Assembly (NCBI GenBank): GCA_030447595.1
Contig: JAUJON010000007.1
Span: 1 to 49,237 of the forward strand
Reading direction: 5' to 3'
DNA length: 49,237 bases
DNA from: Thermosynechococcaceae cyanobacterium YX3bin19
GTDB taxonomy: Bacteria > Cyanobacteriota > Cyanobacteriia > Thermosynechococcales > Thermosynechococcaceae
Below the pieces are notes generated by a model. It was given only the letters and a program-made list of their open reading frames with translations, had not been told where the DNA came from and searched no databases. Each line of letters begins with the position of its first letter. Position 1 is the stretch's first letter. The position numbers and the translations under genes are program-made. Below, piece after piece: positions 1 to 9,801 of this stretch.

Positions 1-1
1 A

Positions 2-406
2 GTTCAACAAGCAATTCAGTCTAAAACATTAGACCCTACCCAATCTCCAATTGTAGAACTGCGAATTGAAGGCCAGGTTGGTTTCGATCGCTTAGAACTC
101 GATGTACGGCAATTACAACGAGAGCTACAGCAGCTGAGTGGAGCCTTGATCTTTCTACTCAAGTATGAAGTTGATTCCCTGGAGTATGCTTCCCCCCTAT
201 CTCAAGAAGCCAGCCATCAAGAGATTGAACAAGAGATTTTTACAGACCTGCTGATAGCAAACACAAAGTATAAGAGAAGGGCATCGGAGCTAGCTCAAGG
301 TCTGATCAATCTGAAGGATATGCAGCTTGAGGGGCGTCCAGAAGTCGATCTCTATAGCTTTGCCCAAGGTTTAATAAAACTTCAGGAGCCGGATGTAGTC
401 TCCTGA
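2..406 (+). CDS. SbcD/Mre11-type DNA repair exonuclease, C-terminal part only
   Basis: The frame is open from the left edge (position 2) to a TGA at 404-406, so only the last 134 codons are present and the start lies outside the window. The visible part has no phosphoesterase motif. It is a hydrophilic, helix-rich tail with a segment reading IVELRIEGQVGFDRLELD followed by a Glu/Lys-rich helix. From memory this resembles the C-terminal region of cyanobacterial metallophosphoesterases of the SbcD/Mre11 family, which process DNA double-strand breaks. That is family recall, not a visible catalytic motif. The last 25 bases overlap the 3' end of the convergent acetyltransferase gene. Confidence 0.5.
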   Translation, partial: VQQAIQSKTLDPTQSPIVELRIEGQVGFDRLELDVRQLQRELQQLSGALIFLLKYEVDSLEYASPLSQEASHQEIEQEIFTDLLIANTKYKRRASELAQGLINLKDMQLEGRPEVDLYSFAQGLIKLQEPDVVS

Positions 407-1011
407 CTCTGGTTAATGGGATCTATAGAGATCAATCCAGGCTGCCAGTTGTGCTTGATTAAGCTTGTGAGGATATGATCCTGCCATTGACTGTTAATCA
501 TGAGATAGTCACGAGCGTAACCTTCTACATCAAAACGCAGTCGCTTCAGCAGCTTACCGCTCCGCTGGTTATGAGGCAGGTAGTTTGCCATAATCCGGTG
601 CATGTTCAATTCTGTAAATACGTAATGGATCGCTTCCTTTAATGCTTCGCTCATGTAACCCTTACCTTGCTCGGCTGCGGCTAGGCTGTAACCAAGGGTA
701 CAGGCTTGAAATGCTCCTCGGATAAAGTTTGAAAAATTGATTGAGCCAATGATTACTTGCGGGTTTTCTTTCTTAAATAGAAAGAGCTTGAGGGATTGAT
801 CATTACTGAACGTGTCGAAGCGTTCCTTGACCTCCTGGCACCAGTAGCTGCCTGTATAAAACTCTGGAGGCCGGAGCGGCTCAAAGGGAGCAAGATGCTT
901 TTTGTTCTCGGTGTAGTAGGCAAGAATTGCTGAAATGTCATCCTGACTAGCAAGACGCAAAATTGTTCTTGCGCCTTCTAGACATGGCAGTAAAAGTTTG
1001 GGCCGGTTCAT
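382..1011 (-). CDS. GNAT-family N-acetyltransferase, RimJ/RimL type
   Basis: This 209-residue protein has the layout of RimJ/RimL acetyltransferases, which transfer acetyl from acetyl-CoA to the N-terminal amine of a ribosomal protein or a similar substrate. The acetyl-CoA pyrophosphate-binding loop is visible as E-Q-G-K-G at residues 114-118, followed by the helix YMSEALKEAIHYVF. It then has the usual ELNMHRIMANYLPHNQRS strand-loop and the LLKRLRFDVEGYARDYL motif of the C-terminal half. Length is close to the family norm, with a roughly 30-residue polar tail after the conserved HNWQP. The gene converges on the nuclease gene and overlaps it by 25 bp. The true substrate cannot be read from the sequence. 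Confidence 0.8.
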   Translation of the reverse strand: MNRPKLLLPCLEGARTILRLASQDDISAILAYYTENKKHLAPFEPLRPPEFYTGSYWCQEVKERFDTFSNDQSLKLFLFKKENPQVIIGSINFSNFIRGAFQACTLGYSLAAAEQGKGYMSEALKEAIHYVFTELNMHRIMANYLPHNQRSGKLLKRLRFDVEGYARDYLMINSQWQDHILTSLIKHNWQPGLISIDPINQSQETTSGS

Positions 1012-1175
1012 CAGGGCGCAGTCAATCAGGTGTTTGAGACCGCAAATCTATGGGCGTCTGCTTAATAACAGGAAGTGTGGAAGAGCTGCCACAGGTATCA
1101 AGCAAGCCTAACAATAAGAGCTCCGATTTTCGTTAGCGATCGCCCTTAGCTTCTGCTCGACCAGTATGAAGGGTG

Positions 1176-1682
1176 CTAAATAACACCCATAAAGCCAGAG
1201 TAGATACAGGCTAGGCTACCAACAATGTAGACAAACCAGGTAGCAAAAAAGCCGATCGCCCGTCCTAGAGAAGGACCATACCTGCTGATCACCCCGTAAG
1301 CATAAATGATCCGGGCTATGGTGAGGGTACCTCCGAGGAGCCACACCAGCCAAGTTGGTGACTGCATCAACTCAAGCGCAACGATGAAGAGCAGCCCAAT
1401 CGGCACATACTCTGTAAAATTTCCGTGAGCGCGAACTTTGCGCTGGAGAGCGCCTTCTTCACTCGCTTTTACAGCCAGCTTTTGGCTCGTCTTCTCAACC
1501 GTAGATACCCATGCAGTTGGGTTAACGAGAGGGTCAGGCTGCCTCGCCACATCCTCTTTTGACTCACCATGCCAAACCCTGGTTCTCGTCCGTTCCATCA
1601 CCACGATGTAGGACAGTACAAAAGCGGTGAGCCCATTAAGCCCAATGAAGAGAGTAGATATCGGTATCGCAGCTGTGTCCAT
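1176..1682 (-). CDS. MAPEG-family membrane protein
   Basis: This 168-residue integral membrane protein has four predicted membrane segments, at about residues 8-28, 95-113, 115-132 and 142-165. It carries the family signature R-A-H-G-N-F-T-E-Y-V-P just before the second segment, typical of the bacterial YecN-like branch of MAPEG (membrane-associated proteins in eicosanoid and glutathione metabolism). Between segments one and two is a polar loop of about 60 residues, longer than in short MAPEG members. Bacterial members have poorly defined function; some are glutathione transferases. It lies 100 bp downstream of the HU gene on the same strand, but nothing indicates a functional link. Confidence 0.8.
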   Translation of the reverse strand: MDTAAIPISTLFIGLNGLTAFVLSYIVVMERTRTRVWHGESKEDVARQPDPLVNPTAWVSTVEKTSQKLAVKASEEGALQRKVRAHGNFTEYVPIGLLFIVALELMQSPTWLVWLLGGTLTIARIIYAYGVISRYGPSLGRAIGFFATWFVYIVGSLACIYSGFMGVI

Positions 1683-1782
1683 CTCACTACACCGTAGCTA
1701 TGCTTTGTGAAAGGCCATCATTAAGAGCGAGGGCTTTGAGAAAAAACCCAGCAGCGCGGGAGGGTAGCCATCGCCAGTGCTG

Positions 1783-2058
1783 CTATGGAGCAACCTTATC
1801 CTTAAATAATTTACCTGCCGAGAAAGCCGGTACCTTCGTGGCAGGAATCTTCATCACCTCACCGCTGCGAGGATTACGCCCCTCCCGCGCCTGACGATCG
1901 CGCGGTTCAAAGGAACCAAAGCCAATGAGTGATACTTTGTCCCCTGCTGCAACTGCTTCCACAATTGTCTCTAGGGCAGCAGTCAACGTGGCATCAGCAA
2001 CTTTTTTATTGACACCCGCCTTAGTTGCGATCGCGTCTACCAGTTCACCTTTATTCAT
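1783..2058 (-). CDS. hup: HU-type DNA-binding protein
   Basis: This 91-residue nucleoid protein of the HU/IHF family binds and bends DNA as a dimer. It shows the full fold: N-terminal helices (MNKGELVDAIATKAGV), the dimer interface segment and the DNA-binding arm containing GFGSFEPRDRQAREGRNP. The C-terminal helix follows P-A-F-S-A-G-K. The ATG at 2058 is chosen because family members begin MNKGELVD; an in-frame start 8 codons upstream would add an unrelated MFEEFEIA extension. The gene stands alone between sdhA and the MAPEG gene, all on the minus strand. One HU per genome is normal in cyanobacteria. Confidence 0.93.
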   Translation of the reverse strand: MNKGELVDAIATKAGVNKKVADATLTAALETIVEAVAAGDKVSLIGFGSFEPRDRQAREGRNPRSGEVMKIPATKVPAFSAGKLFKDKVAP

Positions 2059-2142
2059 AGCAATCTCAAATTCCTCGAACACATTGCAGCAATTATAGTG
2101 CAGCGCTTTTACATTAGAGATAAATTTCCGGTAAGTTGGGCT

Positions 2143-3870
2143 TTAGTAGATTCGCTCTTGCGGTTCAAACATGGAAATATTCACGGGGAAGTACTGCAGG
2201 TCCACACCCGCAGCTGAGTAATAGGCCAAAGTGTGCTGTAGGAAGTGGGTGTCATCCCGCTGGGGATAATCTTCTCGGAAGTGGGCCCCCCGGCTTTCCT
2301 GACGATTTAGCGCTCCAGTAATAATAATTTCGCCGACAACAATTAGGTTCTGGAGTTCCAAAGCTTCAACAATTTCGGTATTCCACAGCTTGTCTTTGTC
2401 ATCCAGGTAAATCCGACGATATTTCTGCCATAAAGCCTGAAGTTCAGTTAAACCCTGCTGCATCAGTTCCTGGGTGCGAAAGACACCGCAGTATTGGGTC
2501 ATACAGTCCTGGAACTCTTGGCGCACCTGATTAATTCGGTACTCTCCAGGTTGGTCAAGCAGGGACTGAATTTGATTTTGTGCTTCCGTCAGGTAGCGCT
2601 GCTCATCTAGCTCCGGCAGTTTGCGGTTCTGAACATACTGGGCGATCGCTGCTCCGGTTCTGCGGCCATAGACAACACACTCCAGTAAAGAGTTGCTTCC
2701 TAAACGGTTTGCCCCATGTACAGAGACGCAGGCGCTTTCCCCAGCGGCAAAAAACCCGTCAACTAAACAGTCAGAACTACGCCGTACTTGACCATTGGTG
2801 TTGACTGGAATCCCTCCCATAGAATAGTGCACGGTAGGCCGCACGGGGATGGGTTGATGCACTGCATCGACGCCAGCCAGCCGATGGGCTTCTTCCCAGC
2901 AAAAGGGAATCCGGCTCATAATGTGCTCTTGACCGAGATGGCGTAAGTCCAAGTAGACAAATGGACCACCGGGGCTACCGTCAAGCTGAGCACCGCGTCC
3001 GGCACGAATTTCAGTGGTGATGGCACGGGAGGTAATATCGCGGGGAGCTAGCTCCATTTTGCCGGGAGCATACTGGGCCATAAAGCGATCGCCTCTACTG
3101 TTAATTAAGTAAGCACCCTCACCACGCACTGCCTCGGAGATCAGCACCCCTGCTGGGTACAAACCCGTGGGGTGGAACTGGACAAACTCCATATCTTCTA
3201 GCGGCAACCCCGCCAAGGCTGCCATGGCTAAGCCATCGCCCGTGGAAGCATAGTCGTTCGAAGTAGTGTTGTAAACCCGGCCATAGCCCCCGGTGGCAAA
3301 CATCACCGCCTTAGCGCGAACCACTTCAATCTGTCCATCCAAAAGGTGATACATCACTAGCCCCTTGGCCTGATTGTCTTCCTCAATCAGGCGTATAACG
3401 TACCACTCGTCGTAGATCCGTACTCCATAGCGCTGGATATTACTCACTAGCTCATGCAAAATAGAATGGCCCGTTTTATCCGCTGCGTAGCAGGTCCGGT
3501 TGTGGCTGTGGCCACCAAAGGCCCGCTGGGCAATTCGACCATCCGACATCCGGGAGAAAAGGACGCCCAAATGCTCTAAATCAATCACCACTCCGGGTGC
3601 TTCTTGCGTCAAGATTGCTACTGCATCTTGATCGGCTAAGTAATCAGAACCCTTAACTGTGTCAAAAGCGTGGGCTTGCCAACTATCTTGATCATCTACA
3701 TTCTTAAGGGTTGCAGCAATCCCGCCTTGAGCAGCCACCGAATGGGATCGAATTGGATGGGTTTTAGCAACTAAAGCTAGATCCAGGTTTGGGGAAGTAC
3801 AAGCAATTTCCAAGGCTGCTCGGCACCCAGCTAACCCCCCCCCAACAATTACAATATCGTGTTCTATCAT
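2143..3870 (-). CDS. sdhA: Succinate dehydrogenase / fumarate reductase flavoprotein subunit
   Basis: This 575-residue protein is the FAD-binding catalytic subunit that oxidises succinate to fumarate; in cyanobacteria it feeds electrons to thylakoid plastoquinone. The dinucleotide-binding GGGLAG is at residues 10-15, followed by HSVAAQGGIAA, the FAD-linking region. FGGHSHNRTCYAADKTGH, HPTGLYPAGVLISEAVRGEG and the catalytic-arginine region APRDITSRA are all present. The C-terminal domain has HYSMGGIPVNTNG and GANRLGSNSLLECVVYG. Length is typical for SdhA. No iron-sulfur or membrane-anchor subunit lies nearby, which agrees with the dispersed sdh genes of cyanobacteria. The start is the ATG at 3870 immediately before the FAD strand. 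The reading frame is intact. Confidence 0.95.
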   Translation of the reverse strand: MIEHDIVIVGGGLAGCRAALEIACTSPNLDLALVAKTHPIRSHSVAAQGGIAATLKNVDDQDSWQAHAFDTVKGSDYLADQDAVAILTQEAPGVVIDLEHLGVLFSRMSDGRIAQRAFGGHSHNRTCYAADKTGHSILHELVSNIQRYGVRIYDEWYVIRLIEEDNQAKGLVMYHLLDGQIEVVRAKAVMFATGGYGRVYNTTSNDYASTGDGLAMAALAGLPLEDMEFVQFHPTGLYPAGVLISEAVRGEGAYLINSRGDRFMAQYAPGKMELAPRDITSRAITTEIRAGRGAQLDGSPGGPFVYLDLRHLGQEHIMSRIPFCWEEAHRLAGVDAVHQPIPVRPTVHYSMGGIPVNTNGQVRRSSDCLVDGFFAAGESACVSVHGANRLGSNSLLECVVYGRRTGAAIAQYVQNRKLPELDEQRYLTEAQNQIQSLLDQPGEYRINQVRQEFQDCMTQYCGVFRTQELMQQGLTELQALWQKYRRIYLDDKDKLWNTEIVEALELQNLIVVGEIIITGALNRQESRGAHFREDYPQRDDTHFLQHTLAYYSAAGVDLQYFPVNISMFEPQERIY

Positions 3871-4078
3871 GCTCTACTGCTTGGTGATCACTCTCTCAAT
3901 CTAGCAACCTTTATTGCCGCTTTTGTTTATCTACTCCTAACAGGCTTAGTGGAGAATCACATTAAAAATTGAGCTTTTGTATTGAGACCATTGGCACAAG
4001 TTTGAACGATGGCTGGGGAAAGAGGTTGGCCTGATCTGTAGAATCCCTCTGGCAGAAATTTACCTCAGTTAATCCTAG

Positions 4079-4104
4079 AAATCCCTCACCTTGCGGAGGG
4101 ATTT
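4079..4104 (-). terminator. Inverted repeat, likely psaB transcription terminator
   Basis: A perfect 9-bp stem (AAATCCCTC pairing with GAGGGATTT) with an 8-base loop lies 36 bp past the psaB stop. Read on the minus strand the stem ends in TTT and then C, so the U-tract is short. Position and symmetry suggest a terminator for the psaA-psaB transcript, upstream of sdhA on the same strand. Confidence 0.55.
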
Positions 4105-4139
4105 TTCATGAGCCTAAAAAACCTAGGTTTGAAAGGTAA

Positions 4140-6356
4140 TTAACCAAACTTACCAGCCGTTGAGGCTATCAGGAAGGCCGCGAAGGTGAGGACATAGCCG
4201 ACGGTAAAGTGGACTAGACCCGTTAACCAGCCTTGAACAATTGACAGGGCTACAGGCTTATCCTTCCAGCGAACTAGGTTCGCTAGAGGTGTGCGCTCAT
4301 GAGCCCAAACTAATGTTTCAATTAGCTCTTGCCAGTATCCTCTCCAGGCAATCAAGAACATGAATCCGGTAGCCCAGACTAGATGTCCAAACAGGAACAT
4401 CCAGTTCCAGACCGCCAAGTTATTCATACCGTAGGGGTTGTAGCCGTTGATTAGCTGAGCGGAGTACAACCAGAGGTAGTCTCGCAGCCAACCCATCAGG
4501 TACGTAGAAGATTCATTGAACTGAGCCACGTTACCTGACCAAATGGCTAGATGCTTCCAGTGCCAGTAGAAGGTAGTCCAACCCAGAAGGTTGAGTAGCC
4601 AGAAAATCGACAGGAAGAATGATTGTTCCCAAGAAGAAGTTTGGCAGGTGCCACCCCGGCCAGGGCCATCACAAGGGAAGGTAAACCCAAAGTCCTTCTT
4701 GTCAGGCATCAATTTAGAGCCCCGAGCATCCAAAGCACCCTTGACACAAATTAGTGTAGTTGTGTGCAGACCGAGAGCGATCGCATGGTGGACCAAGAAA
4801 TCACCAGGACCAATGGTCAGGAATAGGGAGTTAGTGCCGCTATTGATTGCATCTAGCCAACCCGGTAAATAGGTTGCGCCTGCTTGAGAGGCCACGCTAT
4901 CTGCATTAGACAGCAAGGTATCAAAGCCATAAAGCGCTTTCCCGTGGGACGCTTGAATGAACTGAGCAAACACTGGCTCAATCAGGATTTGCTTTTCCGG
5001 CAGACCAAAGGCAACCTGAACGTCGTTATGGACGTATAAGCCTAGGGTGTGGAAGCCTAGGAACAGCGAAACCCAGCTCAAGTGAGAGATGATCGCTTCC
5101 TTGTGCCTCAGCACTCGATCCAGGACATTGCCTTTATTTTGATCAGGGTCATAGTCCCGTACCCAGAAAATAGCACCGTGGACGAATCCACCAACCACGA
5201 AGAATCCGGCAAGATACTGGTGGTGTGTGTACAACGCTGCCTGGGTCGTAAAATCCTGAGCCATAAAGGCATAGGGCGGCATCGCATACATGTGCTGGGC
5301 AACTAGGGAAAGCCCGGTCCCTAAAGCTGCTAGGTGGATCCCCAACTGAAAGTGCAGGGAGTTGTTATAGGTGTCGTACAGCCCTTGGTGAGGCAGGTTG
5401 CCTTGCCCCTCAGTCTTAACACCAAAGAAGTTCTTGGCGTTCAGCATTTCCTTAATGCTGTGACCAATACCGAAGTTTGTCCGGTACTGGTGACCAGCAA
5501 CGATGAAAATCACTGCGATCGCCAGGTGGTGGTGAGCCATATCCGTCAACCACAAGGACTGGGTTTGCGGATGGAACCCACCCAAGAAGGTGAGAATTGC
5601 CGTGCCTGCGCCTTGAGAGGTACCAAAGACATGCTGGGCAGTATCCGGGTTTGTCGCATAGACACCCCAGTCACCCTTGAAGAAGGCACCCAGACCTGCT
5701 GGATGAGGCGGTGTAAACCAGAGGTTACCCCAGCCTACATGCTGCCCACGCGACTCAGGAATTGCCACATGAATCAGGTGGCCAGTCCAAGCGAGAGAGG
5801 TGAGACCAGCTAAACCTGCCAGGTGGTGGTTCAAGCGAGACTCTGCATTCTTAAACCAGGAAAGGCTCGGACGGAACTTTGGTTGCAGATGCAGCCAGCC
5901 AGCAAACAGGAAGACTGCAGCTAGCAACATCAAAAATATTGAACCAAAATACAGGTCATTATTCGTCCGCATCCCAATGGTGTAGTACCAATGGTAAACC
6001 CCTGAGTAAGCGATGTTGACAGCACCCGATGCGCCCCCTTGGGTGAACGCATCCACTGCCGGTTGACCAAAGTGAGGGTCCCAGATTGCATGGGCAATGG
6101 GACGTACATTCAGCGGATCTTTGATCCACTGCTCAAAGTTACCTTGCCAGGCGATATGGAACGGCAGACTGGAAGCCCACAAAAAGATGACTGCCAGTTG
6201 GCCGAAGTGAGTAGCGAAGATCTTCTGATAAAGATTCTCCTCAGTCATTCCGTCATGACTTTCAAAGTCATGGGCCGTTGCAATTCCATACCAAATCCGA
6301 CGGGTTGTCGGGTCCTGAGCAAGGTCTTGACTAAATTTTGGAAATTTAGTTGCCAT
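4140..6356 (-). CDS. psaB: Photosystem I core protein PsaB (divergent)
   Basis: This 738-residue PSI reaction-centre subunit forms the membrane heterodimer with PsaA that binds P700, A0, phylloquinone and the FX cluster. The N-terminus [20 protein letters not shown] and C-terminus [13 protein letters not shown] are canonical. The FX loop [12 protein letters not shown] carries both cysteine ligands, and [17 protein letters not shown] holds the A0/A1 pocket. The frame is intact. Several normally invariant stretches differ. After the FX cysteine it reads [15 protein letters not shown], where I recall DISAWDAFYLAMFW in typical Psa[14 protein letters not shown] replaces GHMYRTN, and the end has [10 protein letters not shown] instead of QARLVGLAHF. 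It may be an alternative (for example far-red type) paralogue or come from a divergent lineage. It lies 22 bp after psaA and is co-transcribed with it. Confidence 0.95.
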   Translation of the reverse strand: MATKFPKFSQDLAQDPTTRRIWYGIATAHDFESHDGMTEENLYQKIFATHFGQLAVIFLWASSLPFHIAWQGNFEQWIKDPLNVRPIAHAIWDPHFGQPAVDAFTQGGASGAVNIAYSGVYHWYYTIGMRTNNDLYFGSIFLMLLAAVFLFAGWLHLQPKFRPSLSWFKNAESRLNHHLAGLAGLTSLAWTGHLIHVAIPESRGQHVGWGNLWFTPPHPAGLGAFFKGDWGVYATNPDTAQHVFGTSQGAGTAILTFLGGFHPQTQSLWLTDMAHHHLAIAVIFIVAGHQYRTNFGIGHSIKEMLNAKNFFGVKTEGQGNLPHQGLYDTYNNSLHFQLGIHLAALGTGLSLVAQHMYAMPPYAFMAQDFTTQAALYTHHQYLAGFFVVGGFVHGAIFWVRDYDPDQNKGNVLDRVLRHKEAIISHLSWVSLFLGFHTLGLYVHNDVQVAFGLPEKQILIEPVFAQFIQASHGKALYGFDTLLSNADSVASQAGATYLPGWLDAINSGTNSLFLTIGPGDFLVHHAIALGLHTTTLICVKGALDARGSKLMPDKKDFGFTFPCDGPGRGGTCQTSSWEQSFFLSIFWLLNLLGWTTFYWHWKHLAIWSGNVAQFNESSTYLMGWLRDYLWLYSAQLINGYNPYGMNNLAVWNWMFLFGHLVWATGFMFLIAWRGYWQELIETLVWAHERTPLANLVRWKDKPVALSIVQGWLTGLVHFTVGYVLTFAAFLIASTAGKFG

Positions 6357-6378
6357 AGGTCTTAATAAATCCTCGCTC

Positions 6379-8645
6379 TTAACCTATTGTGAGCATTCGG
6401 GCTAAGAAAAATGCCCATATTGTGGTGATTCCACCTACCAGGAAGTGGGTAGCCCCAACAGCCCGGCCTTGGATAATGCTGAGTGCCCGCGGTTGAACTG
6501 TGGGCGCAACTTTCAGCTTGTTGTGTGCCCACACAATAGATTCGATCAGCTCTTGCCAGTAGCCACGGCCACTAAACAAGAACATGAGGCTGAAGGCCCA
6601 AAGGAAGTGGGCACCTAAGAATATGAGGCCATAGGCTGAAAGCGATGATCCATAGGATTGGATTACCTGAGCAGCTTGAGCCCACTGATAGTCCCGTAAC
6701 CAGCCATTAATCGTAATCGCACTTTGAGCAAAGTTGCCGCCAGTCAGGTGAGTCACTGAGCCATCGGCGGCTACAGTTCCCCAGACATCCGACTGCATCT
6801 TCCAGCTAAAGTGGTAAACCGCAATTGCGATTGTGTTGAACACCCAGAACGACGCTAGGAAAACGTGGTCCCAAGCAGAAACCTGACAGGTGCCACCCCG
6901 ACCGGGGCCATCACAGGGGAACCGGAAGCCTAGATTCGATTTATCTGGCACTAGCCGGGAGTTGCGAGCAAATAGAACACCCTTCAAGAGGATCAAGGCA
7001 GTGACATGAATCTGGAATGCATGGATGTGGTGGATCATGAAATCCGCCGTACCCAACTGCATTGGCATCATGGCAACCTTGCCACCGACTGCCGCAATTC
7101 CGCCACCCCAGACGTAGCTAGCGGGAGCGAGGGCATTGGGTGCACTTGCACCAGGCGCTAGGGTATGGATATTCGCAATCCACTGGGCAAAGATCGGCTG
7201 CAGCTGAATTGCCGCATCAGAGAACATGTCTTGGGGACGGCCCAACGCCTGCATTGTATCGTTATGGATATACAGGCCAAAGCTGTGGAATCCCAAGAAG
7301 ATGGAGACCCAGTTCAAGTGGGAAATAATGGCATCCCGGTGACGCAGAATCCGATCCCAGCTATTGTCTTGGTGCACGGCTGGAATGTAGTCCCGGATCA
7401 TATAGATCCCGGCGTGAGCTGCTCCACCCAGGATAAAGAAGCCACCAATCCACATGTGGTGGGTGAAGATGGAAACTTGAGTGGCATAGTCAGTTGCCAT
7501 GTACGGATACGGGGGCATCGCATACATGTGGTGGGCTACCAAAATACTCAAGGAACCAGCTACAGCAAGGTTAACTGACAACTGAGCATTCCAGGAGGTT
7601 GTCATCGTCTCGTAGAAGCCCGAGTTGCCTTCATCCGTAAAGGGCTTACCTCGGTTGGTCAGCAGCTCTCGAATACTCTGGCCAATCCCCCAGTTTGTCC
7701 GGAAGGTATGACCCAGAATAATGAAGATTACTGCGATCGCCAGGTGGTGATGGGCGATATCAGTCAGCCACAGGCCACCGTTAACTGGGTTCAGACCTCC
7801 CCTAAAGGTCAAAAGTCTGAATAAGCAGCCCAATCTAGGGTATAGAAAGGCTTTACCCCTTGGGCAAAGCTGGGATAGATTTGAGCCATCAAGTCTTGGT
7901 TCAAGACGAACTCATGGGGAAGAGGAATTTTCCCAATAGGAACTCCTGCATCCATTAGGGCATTGATGGGCATCGATACGTGGATCAAGTGAGCTGTCCA
8001 AGCCAGCGAACCCAGACCAAACAGCCCTGACAGGTGGTGGTTGAGCATTGATTCCACGTTCTGAAACCACTCCAGCTTAGGAGCTCGCTTGTGGTAATGG
8101 AACCAGCCAGCAAACAACATTAGCCCTGCCATGACTAAGGCACCAATGGCCGTAGCATAGAGCTGGAAGGTGGTTGTAAAGCCCCAAGCTCGCCAGATGT
8201 AGAAAAGACCAGAGGTAATTTGAATCCCCTGAAATCCACCGCCTACATCAGCATTTAAAATTTCTTGACCAAAAATAGGCCAGACCACTTGAGCGCTAGG
8301 TTTAATGCTCAGGGGGTCGCTTAACCAAGCTTCATAATTTGAAAAACGAGCGCCGTGGAAGTATGCACCGCTGAGCCAGACAAAGATAACGGCTAGTTGA
8401 CCGAAGTGCGCGGCAAAAATTTTGCGGGATACATCTTGCAAGTCACTCGTATGCGATTCGAAATCATTAGCGTTCGCATGAAGGTTCCAAATCCATGTTG
8501 TGGTTTTGGGCCCTCGAGCCAAGGTGCGGTCAAAGAAACCCGGCTTAGCCCACTTTTCAAACGAAGTTGGTACCGGGTCTTTGTCGACCACAACTTGCCT
8601 TCTCCCCCGCTCCGGTGGGCTAGGCGGGCGACTAGTAGTTGTCAT
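6379..8645 (-). CDS. psaA: Photosystem I core protein PsaA, one frameshift
   Basis: PsaA partners PsaB in binding P700 and FX. The ATG at 8645 gives [20 protein letters not shown] with an AGGAG ribosome site about 8 bases upstream; an in-frame ATG 7 codons earlier is less likely. The first frame runs to AAYSDF and then hits TGA. The protein continues in the next frame with [10 protein letters not shown]. At 7811-7814 there are four A (T on the coding strand) where five would restore GAC TTT TTG ACC, giving about 755 residues, a normal PsaA length. The FX loop [12 protein letters not shown] and [15 protein letters not shown] are intact. A broken psaA in a photosynthetic organism is implausible, so the missing base is most likely a sequencing error. 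The sequence is unusually divergent ([13 protein letters not shown], and [15 protein letters not shown] in a late membrane helix). Confidence 0.93.
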
Positions 8646-9207
8646 CGAGACTCTCCTCTTGAACAAGGAATGAGGAATACTTCCTTATAGGACTTTGTAA
8701 GTGAATTCATAGGACCTCTACTGAGACAGCAAGCTATAGGCATCAGAACTAAAGAAGTTCGTGAAATGCCTCTATCGTTTCATGTTGGAAGCCCTACTGC
8801 CTTGGCAGTACATTTGAGCAAACCAGTATTCACCTACTACAGTCAGGAGCTAAAACAACAATTTATGTATGTCTTGAGGAAGTTCGCACTAGTGCATTAT
8901 ATGGCTTAGCCTGACACGCCATTGGAGGGAGTTAACAATAATTAAGATGTTGTAATCCCTGTCGTACTCCGGATCTAGAACTACAGCTGAACGTTGATTG
9001 AGTAGCGTCTTCATAACTCTACATTTTCCACCACGAAAGGTTGGGGAGCCCTGAGTAAAGTATTACCCTTACAACAAAACTCCGTCCTTATGCTATTTAA
9101 GGACGGAGTTTTGTATATCCGCTTTATCAACTAAGCAGTTAGCCTGACTCAAATTCACGACCGATGTTGCTCAAGCAGCATCTTTCTACAGCTACAAAGT
9201 AGCCTAG
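8646..9207 (-). other. Intergenic region upstream of psaA
   Basis: About 560 bp without a coding frame of recognisable origin. It must hold the psaA promoter and 5' leader, since psaA has no upstream partner, but I cannot assign -35/-10 boxes with confidence. At its distal end is the terminator hairpin at 9075-9113. Confidence 0.5.
9075..9113 (-). terminator. Perfect 16-bp stem-loop terminator
   Basis: CAAAACTCCGTCCTTA pairs perfectly with TAAGGACGGAGTTTTG across a 7-base loop. On the minus strand the right arm ends GAGTTTTG, giving a short U run. It lies about 95 bp beyond the stop of the secreted-protein gene at 9208-9585 and before the psaA promoter region, so it probably separates the two transcripts. 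Confidence 0.75.
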
Positions 9208-9585
9208 CTACTCTTTTGACTCAGCCTTCAACTTATCTGAGGTGGCTTTTGCCTCGGCAGTGCCTGGCTTGTCAGTACCAGTCCTTTGGCGGACAACTAG
9301 TTCAGCAGTCTGAGGAATATTCTCTCCCAGCTTTTTAATATTCTTCAAGCCAGTATCACCAATTGGCCTGTCGCCCACGCGGTCCTCGGCGCTTTCTACC
9401 ACTCTTTGAGCAGTATCCTTATCTAATATAGGAGACCCTGCCTTAGCAATCAGTGTTCCTGCTTGTGCTTGAGACCCTTCACTATAGCCAAAAGCAGGAA
9501 TTGCTAGAAATGTAATCACTACTAGAGAAATAGCAACAATTTTACGCAAACAAATATTCTGTAGCCGGTAGATTCCTTGATTCAT
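9208..9585 (-). CDS. Small secreted or membrane-anchored hypothetical protein
   Basis: I do not recognise this 125-residue protein. It has a positively charged N-terminus and a hydrophobic segment at about residues 16-33 ending in IPAFGYSEGSQAQAG, which fits a Sec signal peptide or a single anchor. The rest is polar and charged (VVESAEDRVGDRPIG, LKNIKKLGENIPQ) and ends in a low-complexity Ala/Glu/Lys/Ser tail. Such small exported, helix-forming proteins with a charged tail are common in cyanobacteria, some stress induced, but no family can be named here. A GGAGA ribosome site precedes the ATG. It is divergent from the lipoprotein gene at 9802, with about 215 bp between them. Confidence 0.65.
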   Translation of the reverse strand: MNQGIYRLQNICLRKIVAISLVVITFLAIPAFGYSEGSQAQAGTLIAKAGSPILDKDTAQRVVESAEDRVGDRPIGDTGLKNIKKLGENIPQTAELVVRQRTGTDKPGTAEAKATSDKLKAESKE

Positions 9586-9801
9586 CTCAATTCTCCATGG
9601 GTGCTTTTAAAGTTTGAGAACAATTTTAGTTTAGTTGTCTCTTGTCAAGGATCTTGTACCAGAAAACGGTTAACCTCGTCCAGAAGACTGACCTTTGGCT
9701 GCATCACCTAGATAGTTACAGTGAGCAACCCAATCATTTCCGTTATAGTTTGCTATTAAGTAGTTTTACTCAAAACCGAGGCTTAATTAGGAGTATTTAC
9801 A

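Noticed and set aside
5334-5813. 159-codon open frame opposite psaB
   Set aside because: It lies wholly antisense to a clear, intact psaB and shows no protein family features.
7809-7833. Programmed ribosomal frameshift in psaA
   Set aside because: No slippery heptamer plus downstream structure was evident, and many other genes in the window carry similar one-base breaks, so error is simpler.
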